Shown here: in pieces, positions 58,664-64,000 of the stretch | How positions within the stretch are numbered: position 1 is the stretch's first letter | Layout: each line of letters starts with the position of its first letter | Assembly: GCA_015179045.1 (NCBI GenBank) | Contig: WHUZ01000019.1 | Coordinates: forward strand, 124,001 to 188,000 | DNA from: Kalaharituber pfeilii | Lineage: Eukaryota; Ascomycota; Pezizomycetes; Pezizales; Pezizaceae | Direction of reading: 5' to 3' | DNA: 64,000 bases | Notes under the pieces: generated by a model | Seen by the model: only the letters and a program-made list of their open reading frames with translations | The model's database searches: none | What the model was told of the DNA's origin: nothing | Made by a program: the position numbers and the translations under genes

Positions 58664-59910
58664 GATTAATACTTCATATGTAGCCTGTACTATCCTAATG
58701 ATGGGAGGACCTTGTTAGCTTTTGGTATAATGTTGGGCATTTCTAAGCTGGAAAGATAAAGATATTGTATTATAATAATAATCACTAATTCCTGTATCAA
58801 ACATTATCCTACCATCCCATGAGCAGTGTCCTGATTGCAATCTCTTTGGTTCGGAACCTACATTTCAATGCCACATCAACGTAGAAAATGGTATGACAGT
58901 AGAACAGCAGTAGAGAGATTGATTATTGACACTGAATGTAACAGAATAACAAGATGGTATATATCCAGAGGTATATTAAAAATTGTAAGTCAGAATACCT
59001 GTTGTCAATTGTCAAATCGCAATCATAAGTTTTGATCTAGTAGTTGAGCTAATGGTTGAGGCTGCAGCTTCACAACAAGAAAATGGCGACAGCTGAACAT
59101 GATGACAACATGTGGCGACAGCTGAATATATGGCCACTATTCAGGATTCAGGCTATCTCCTGCAGCTTATGTGTTTCAACACACAAGAAACACGTACGTG
59201 GTAGTGCGGCAGCGCGACTGAAGGTGCAGCGCAGCATATGGGGCCATACGCGGTACGTGAGCACATATGTGGTGGACTGTGCAGAATAGTGGGCATATAA
59301 GGATTACATATCGTACACTGTTGAATCAATTCCCCCATCTACCATACCCGGTCAAATAGTTCTTTCAACAACGGAATCGGAACCTGTGCATCCATTTGTG
59401 CCACTTGTGTTCAGCGATTTCTCGCTCGTCCTGCCCCCTTCGAATCGTGTTGAAAAACCATATCTAGGTAAGTCAACAGACTGACCCCTGGCATGTTGTT
59501 GGTTCGAGAGATCTGCAGAGATATCTGGTCAAACATGACGGGTCGGTCTTATCGGAGTTGACTTGCACAGTCGGATCTCTGTTGGGGGCCATCATTGAGT
59601 CCGAGCATAACGAGGCGGGCCGTGTACTGTTGGCGGACTAAGCTATCGCCGTTCACTGTTGCTTTTTGTAGGCAACTTCCTGTTTTGTATTTCATGTAGA
59701 TGCATTGCTCTGGAAGCCTCGTACTGCATCAGAAAGAATATTTTCAAGAAGCAATTCAGTATTGTTGTATCCTGTGATACAGTATCTCCTCTGTTTTTAC
59801 AACAGACAAGCCGCTATTTACCCACACGAAACAAGTATCCCACTGCCTGACGCCCACTATCGATATCACGCCCACTCCCCCGTCTTCTGTCATCCCGCGA
59901 CCTCCCAGCT
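58664..59910. other. Anonymous sequence downstream of the secreted-protein gene
   Basis: Probably begins with the 3' UTR of the gene at 58180. A direct repeat GTGGCGACAGCTGAA occurs near 59082-59125 (ATGGCGACAGCTGAACATGA and GTGGCGACAGCTGAATATAT). No further gene recognised. Confidence 0.4.
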
Positions 59911-59923
59911 GAGGGACCTTACA

Positions 59924-60000
59924 CCCTCGCCATAACCCACAGGGCGGCGCGCGAGTAATGATATTAAAAGAAAAAAAAAAAAAAAAAGAAAGAAAGAAAA
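59924..60000 (+). mobile_element. LINE-B micro-insertion
   Basis: About 47 nt (CCCTCGCCATAACCCACAGG, GCGGCGCGCGAGTAATGATAT) and an A-rich tail ending in GAAA repeats. It is flanked by a perfect 13 bp duplication, GAGGGACCTTACA, at 59911-59923 and 60001-60013. Confidence 0.92.
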
Positions 60001-60592
60001 GAGGGACCTTACAGCACGAGACCGCAGCTGGCCACGCTCAGAAGATGTACTGTAGTTATCTTCCATGGACAGCCATTCCAATTGAACAAATAGACTTGCA
60101 CTTTCCTCCATGGTGGTCGAGTCAGACTCCGCTTTATAATCTACGTCCCTACTAGTAGTTGAATAGCTGTATCTACTATATTTACTGCACCTGATCTATA
60201 TGATTAACCAAGCTCGCGGACCGACCAAGGAACGAAAGAATGGTAAAAAAACATTGGTATGTATGGAAATGTGGAACAAGAGTGCTATAACTGGTTCATA
60301 AATCTTTTCTATGTCGATACGTTGACCCTGATCCTCTTATCCCCATATGTCTACGTGCCTCGCACGCCAAGCTTGCCCTTGCTTTTACTTACTCATTCCG
60401 TCTGCCACACGATACCTGTTCTCGCGCCTAGACTCTAGTCTACCCCTCACCCTTTTTGACAAGAAACATCACCTCCTCTCCTGAAACGATTATCTTTGCA
60501 TGAAATGGAGGACGACAGGGTTGCTTCCATGGGTCGTTGTACTGGTTCAAGTAGTTGCGCGGCGATGTCGACATCTTCATGGTCGGCCGCGG

Positions 60593-61366
60593 CTAAGGAG
60601 TAAGAAATGTAGTATTGGCTATACACTCCACATCACTAGATAAGTTCAGCACGTTCTCCTTCGCCTTTGCTAAGACTGCAGCCCTACCGGCGGATAATAA
60701 CGATAACCTCCTGAATCCGTCCATCGAGAGCTCTCCCGGCGTCACGACGCCCCCAGTAAGGGAACTTCTACTGCAGTAATCCCAAAGTTCTGATCGAGGA
60801 GTGCATGCTTCTTCTAACGGAGCCATTCCAGAAGTATTTGCTGGGGTCGCTAAGAGCAAATAGGACGATGTGACCGCCGTACTAGATGACCAATCCTGGG
60901 AACAAAGTTTATATGTGCAGACCTATGTTGGTAGGTTGCGCTTAGATATTCCGCTGGTCTGGTTCAAGGCTTGGTAGCAACTCTGGGTTCTTGAGTAATG
61001 CCACAGATGAAAATTGAGGTACGAGCGTGAACAGGCGTTGTATACGTTGGATATGATGAAATAATGAAGATGTAGTTTTCATTTTTCTATGGTCGTCATG
61101 AAGGAATTTGAGGGCCCGCAGAAGGGGGAGCACCGGAGGGCCAAGAGCGTCGGAGCTGCTAATGAGAGCTTGTGGCTTAAGAACGGCGAAGTTCCCTCCT
61201 TGAATAGCAAGAGGTTGTAAAGGGGCGCTCGATCAAAATCGGGTTGTTTCTTGACTGTCTGAAGCCCGGCACTGCATGAACTGCTGTAATGCTGAATAAC
61301 AAGAATCGCCCAGTCTTGTAGCTGCGAACTGTCCATGAAAATTTCACCGTCATAATAAAACCGCAC
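60593..61366 (-). CDS. Possible unrecognised multi-exon gene (minus strand)
   Basis: Three adjoining minus-strand open blocks have natural-looking composition. 61366-61079 has GEIFMDSSQLQDWAILVIQH and FDRAPLYNLLLFKEG. About 61225-60944, in another frame, has NFAVLKPQALISSSDALGPP and ALKFLHDDHRK. About 60890-60593 has SQDWSSSTAVTSSY, CTPRSELWDYCS, GELSMDGFRRLSLLSAGRAA and a stop. A candidate acceptor, TTTGTTCCCAG, precedes the third block, but no convincing donor was found, so exon joins are not proposed. No domain was recognised. It could equally be a decayed gene or chance frames. Confidence 0.25.
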
Positions 61367-61399
61367 ACCCTCTGAGGACCTCGTACTTGCCGACGCAAG

Positions 61400-62263
61400 A
61401 AGCGTGAACGACCCTAGTTACTTGTCTTCACCTGACAGAAAAAAAGGACAGGTTAGGTGACTCCGGGTGATACTGTATGGTCTCTGAGTTCCAATTTGGA
61501 CCCAATTTACCCATGAAGTACCCTGGTCTGGGAAATGAAAATGCAAGAGCTGCCGGCAATGAGAGAAGAGAGTTTATTTGCACTCCTCGGTAGATCAGAG
61601 TGCTCTGGACTACCTATCTACATTTTCACTGATTACGGTCCCTTTTTGGTCCTCCCTATACATGCGGCTTTTCGTCTTGACTGTCCACTATATTTCCGAT
61701 CGGGGTTCCTTCCACTATGTTTTCCGTTTTGGGTACTACCGTTAATTTTCCGTTTCAGGTCTAGGACAGGCTTTACGGGCCCGGATCCTTACAGGTGCAA
61801 GTGCCCCACGCCGTCACCGCCTCACCCCGTTCCCAGCCCGCCTGGTCACGATCTCGAGGCTGCAGGGCCTCCCAGCCAGGGTGTGCGAGGTCAGCTGCAG
61901 CGAGATGTGCAATGCCGACATCCCGTGAACAGCGCAGCCACTACCACCTTCGGAAGTGAAAAGATCTGAGGCCTCCACCTTCGCCATCGATGGGGCAACT
62001 TTCATCCCCCCAGCCTGAGGCCGTCCTGTCGCCTCGTGCTCCACCCTTACCCATGCTTGCCGTAAGCAAGCCACGCTCGCGTGACTGGCGAAATAAACTT
62101 ACGAGCTCCTATCACCTTGCGCAACGTGGACGGGACGGGGCCTGACACCGCCGTGCTCCGTGCCAGTCAACACCTGGCGCTTGCGGATTACGACTGCACG
62201 CTCCTCATGGCGCCTACACAACTCCATGAAGCCGGGTCCAAATGTGCATTAGTCCCTTTGTCC
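61400..62263. other. Intergenic, G+C-rich from about 61780
   Basis: 61780-62260 is richer in G+C than its surroundings. Overlapping frames on both strands (plus 61535-61969, minus 61814-62074) have no recognised domain. The composition change suggests older coding or transposon sequence, but nothing specific can be supported. Confidence 0.35.
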
Positions 62264-62275
62264 AACCTCCTGCGG

Positions 62276-62334
62276 GCCCTGCCTTGGCGAACAGCTGCAC
62301 GCGGGGTCACGTGAAAAAAAAAAAAAAAAAAAAA
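62276..62334 (+). mobile_element. LINE-A micro-insertion
   Basis: About 38 nt (GCCCTGCCTTGGCGAACAGC, TGCACGCGGGGTCACGTG) plus poly(A), between perfect 12 bp duplications AACCTCCTGCGG at 62264-62275 and 62335-62346. Confidence 0.93.
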
Positions 62335-62346
62335 AACCTCCTGCGG

Positions 62347-62931
62347 AACCAGCTTGCCCCGGGGAAGCCACCACAGCGTTCTGAGGCATCATTACCACCA
62401 AACTCGTGCCGGGCATTTATTCCAAGTCTGGAAGTGATGATGACGACAGTGAGTTCCCGCCTGGCTCTGATACCGAAACGCACGCAAAATCGGCCCATGG
62501 CAATAAAAAAAGAGTATAAAGTTTTGGCGAATCACAAAACACCGGATGCGGCTTACTGGCCGCCCATAGATGCCACGTACAGTCCAACTTGTCATATTGG
62601 ATCTTGTCATATTGAATAGCCTGCCTTATTGGATTAACTTTGCGGGCCGGAGACAATTGCGCCGGTGGGGATTATTGCATGTTACTTATTGGATTAAACT
62701 CATCGGTCCCGGCCTTATCCAATATAACACTCAGAAACAAAAAAACAAAATGTTCGTGAACACAGAAACCCTCCGATCTCAGTCGCCGCTGCACAATCGC
62801 CTGTGAGAACTCTGGCCGCAACCAAGGTAGAAAGCCTATATTGAGGAACAGAGGCCTGGCTCTCGATCACACACGGCAGAACGCACTAGGACGTTTGCTA
62901 CAGTCTTGCATGAATCAAGCAGACGCTCGGT
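62347..62931. other. Intergenic with an acidic open segment and TATTGGAT repeats
   Basis: 62400-62515 has an open plus-strand segment containing SGSDDDDSEFPPGSDTE and a basic end, terminated by TAA. It looks like the end of a former protein but is too short to assign. TATTGGAT occurs several times between 62597 and 62690, with one inverted ATCCAATA near 62712, perhaps a decayed small inverted-repeat element. Confidence 0.3.
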
Positions 62932-63283
62932 CAGTCTGTATTCCCCCATCCCTGTTACCCTGAAAATGATGCCCAAGAGCTGGCAAAGATCAATCCAGCT
63001 GATTTTCTAGGTGATAAGCGTCTGTCTAGAGCTCTGGAGGTATGACCAGTCCTTGTTTGTACTGGTTGAGGATGGCCCCAGATACCAGGTACGGCAGGGA
63101 TCCCCTTCCTGTATTAATGTTCCGGCTGTAATTCCCAGAATCTCCGTCAAATGTGATATCCTGGGCGAACCAAGGTATGCATATGGTGAGAACCCCAGGC
63201 AGTTCATGTTCGACCCTCCATCCTGGCAAAGTACCTGGACACTGCTGTACGCAGTACCCGCTGAAACGGAAGGAAATCGCTGA
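62932..63283 (+). CDS. Possible unrecognised gene fragment (plus strand)
   Basis: One frame from about 62905 to 63042 reads FPHPCYPENDAQELAKINPA and DFLGDKRLSRALE, then meets GTATGA, a possible intron donor. A second frame to 63283 reads SLFVLVEDGPRYQV, VIPRISVKCDILGEPRYAYG and FMFDPPSWQSTWTLLYAVPA. Both look like coding sequence, but no clean acceptor, start or domain was found. A third open segment with basic and glutamine-rich composition lies at 63631-63876. A decayed gene is as likely as an active one. Confidence 0.28.
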
Positions 63284-63536
63284 AAAGTGGGTGGAGGCGC
63301 ACTTCGTCCAGCTGTAGGTAAGAATAAGGAAACAAAGAATAACGATTCAGAGCGCTGTCGAAGCAAAATGTGAGGTATGGGTTCCTGAAGCACATCAGTT
63401 CTCAAATGTGGTTGTAAGATCAGAATGTTCAAGCCAGCTGTGGTCCGTTTGCAGACTTTTATTTCTCCACATAAATCTTTTTGCGGGGAGGAGCGGGTGC
63501 ACGTGTCTTTAATATCATCACGTCACATCCAGGCCT

Positions 63537-63568
63537 TTTTTTTTTTTTTATTTCATTACTCGCTGCCG
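63537..63568 (-). mobile_element. LINE-B micro-insertion, shortest in the window
   Basis: A 13 nt T run, then ATTTCATTACTCGCTGCCG, so only about 19 nt of LINE-B end plus a short tail. Flanks ATCCAGGCCT (63527-63536) and ATCCAGGCTT (63569-63578) form a 10 bp duplication with one transition. Confidence 0.78.
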
Positions 63569-63578
63569 ATCCAGGCTT

Positions 63579-64000
63579 CATATGATGAGAGCTGTGGATG
63601 GCTGGGTTTACGAAAACTAGATGAGAGTAATTGATTATGAAGGGGGTAAAGTTTCATGTTTTCCCTCTAGAGCAAGTCAGCCGCCTACGGAAGAAGAGAC
63701 TTGATAGAAAAGCAGCAAAGATAGTAGAATGTGGTACCATCACTAGCCACGGGTCGCCGCGGCAGTCTGCATTTAAAGATACTGTGCAGATACAAGAGAT
63801 GTTGGAATATTCGGAACAAAAGGTAAACGAACGACTCTCGAGGCAGAAGAGAGGGGCGGTTGGATATATGTACTGAAATTTAACTTCCCACCAATTGATA
63901 TATTGTTATCTAATACCAAAACGACAGGCTCGAATGAAAGCCCTACATTTCGGCTTTTCCGTTGTTACAATGACCAATTGATTCAGCGAGTTATTGGTCT
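63579..64000. other. Right edge, weak open frame
   Basis: The plus-strand frame 63631-63876 (81 codons) is Lys/Arg/Gln-rich (RLRKKRLDRKAAKIVE and EMLEYSEQKVNERLSRQKRG) with helical character, but it has no recognised family. It may belong with the candidate exons at 62932-63283. The window ends 124 bp later. Confidence 0.3.

Overview
The window looks like a gene-poor, transposon-rich stretch of a filamentous ascomycete (Pezizomycotina-type) nuclear genome. The evidence is one large Zn2Cys6 / fungal-specific transcription factor gene, a small secreted-protein gene with short fungal introns (GTATGY donors, CTGAY branch points, TAG acceptors), Tad-like LINEs encoding a reverse transcriptase with a C-terminal RNase H, and pogo-like and hAT-like MITEs. 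The species cannot be named from the sequence alone. No tRNA, rRNA, CRISPR array, prokaryotic operon or viral gene was recognised.

Layout. 1-13 kb is a mosaic of repeats: LINE fragments at 756-826, 1541-2505 and 8072-10326; a 2.7 kb long-terminal-inverted-repeat element (3136-5845) with a 307 bp hAT-like MITE inside it; a pogo-like MITE (7051-7556) broken by a LINE tail; and a ~2 kb palindrome (10948-13026) whose left arm carries a LINE tail and a second hAT-like MITE. 13-21 kb is anonymous single-copy sequence with no supportable gene. 21.1 kb holds a small TA-flanked MITE. 21.8-28 kb is the gene island: a pyrimidine-rich upstream region, the 996-codon transcription factor (23813-26803, far more G+C-rich than anything around it) and a T-rich 3' flank. 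28-48 kb is again mostly anonymous, sprinkled with a second copy of the pogo-like MITE and many very short LINE tails. 50.5-53.9 kb is a three-level nest of LINEs. 54-57 kb holds minisatellites, another MITE and a further LINE. 58.2-58.7 kb is the small secreted-protein gene. 60.6-63.3 kb has two stretches that read like exons of unrecognised genes.

The dominant theme is two LINE families, called here LINE-A and LINE-B. LINE-A copies end in a conserved tag around CCATGGCGAACAGCTGCAAG followed by GGGGTTACGTGA and poly(A). LINE-B copies end in a tag around CGCCATAGCCCATAGGGCGG followed by a short CGATTAATGATAT-like stretch and poly(A). At least 21 insertions are visible. Most are bounded by 10-15 bp target-site duplications, and more than half are extreme 5' truncations in which only 19-60 nt of LINE plus the tail remains. 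No copy here retains the endonuclease domain, so all are immobile on their own. The real protein-coding content is the transcription factor and the secreted peptide, with two weaker candidates; no functional link between them can be read from the sequence.
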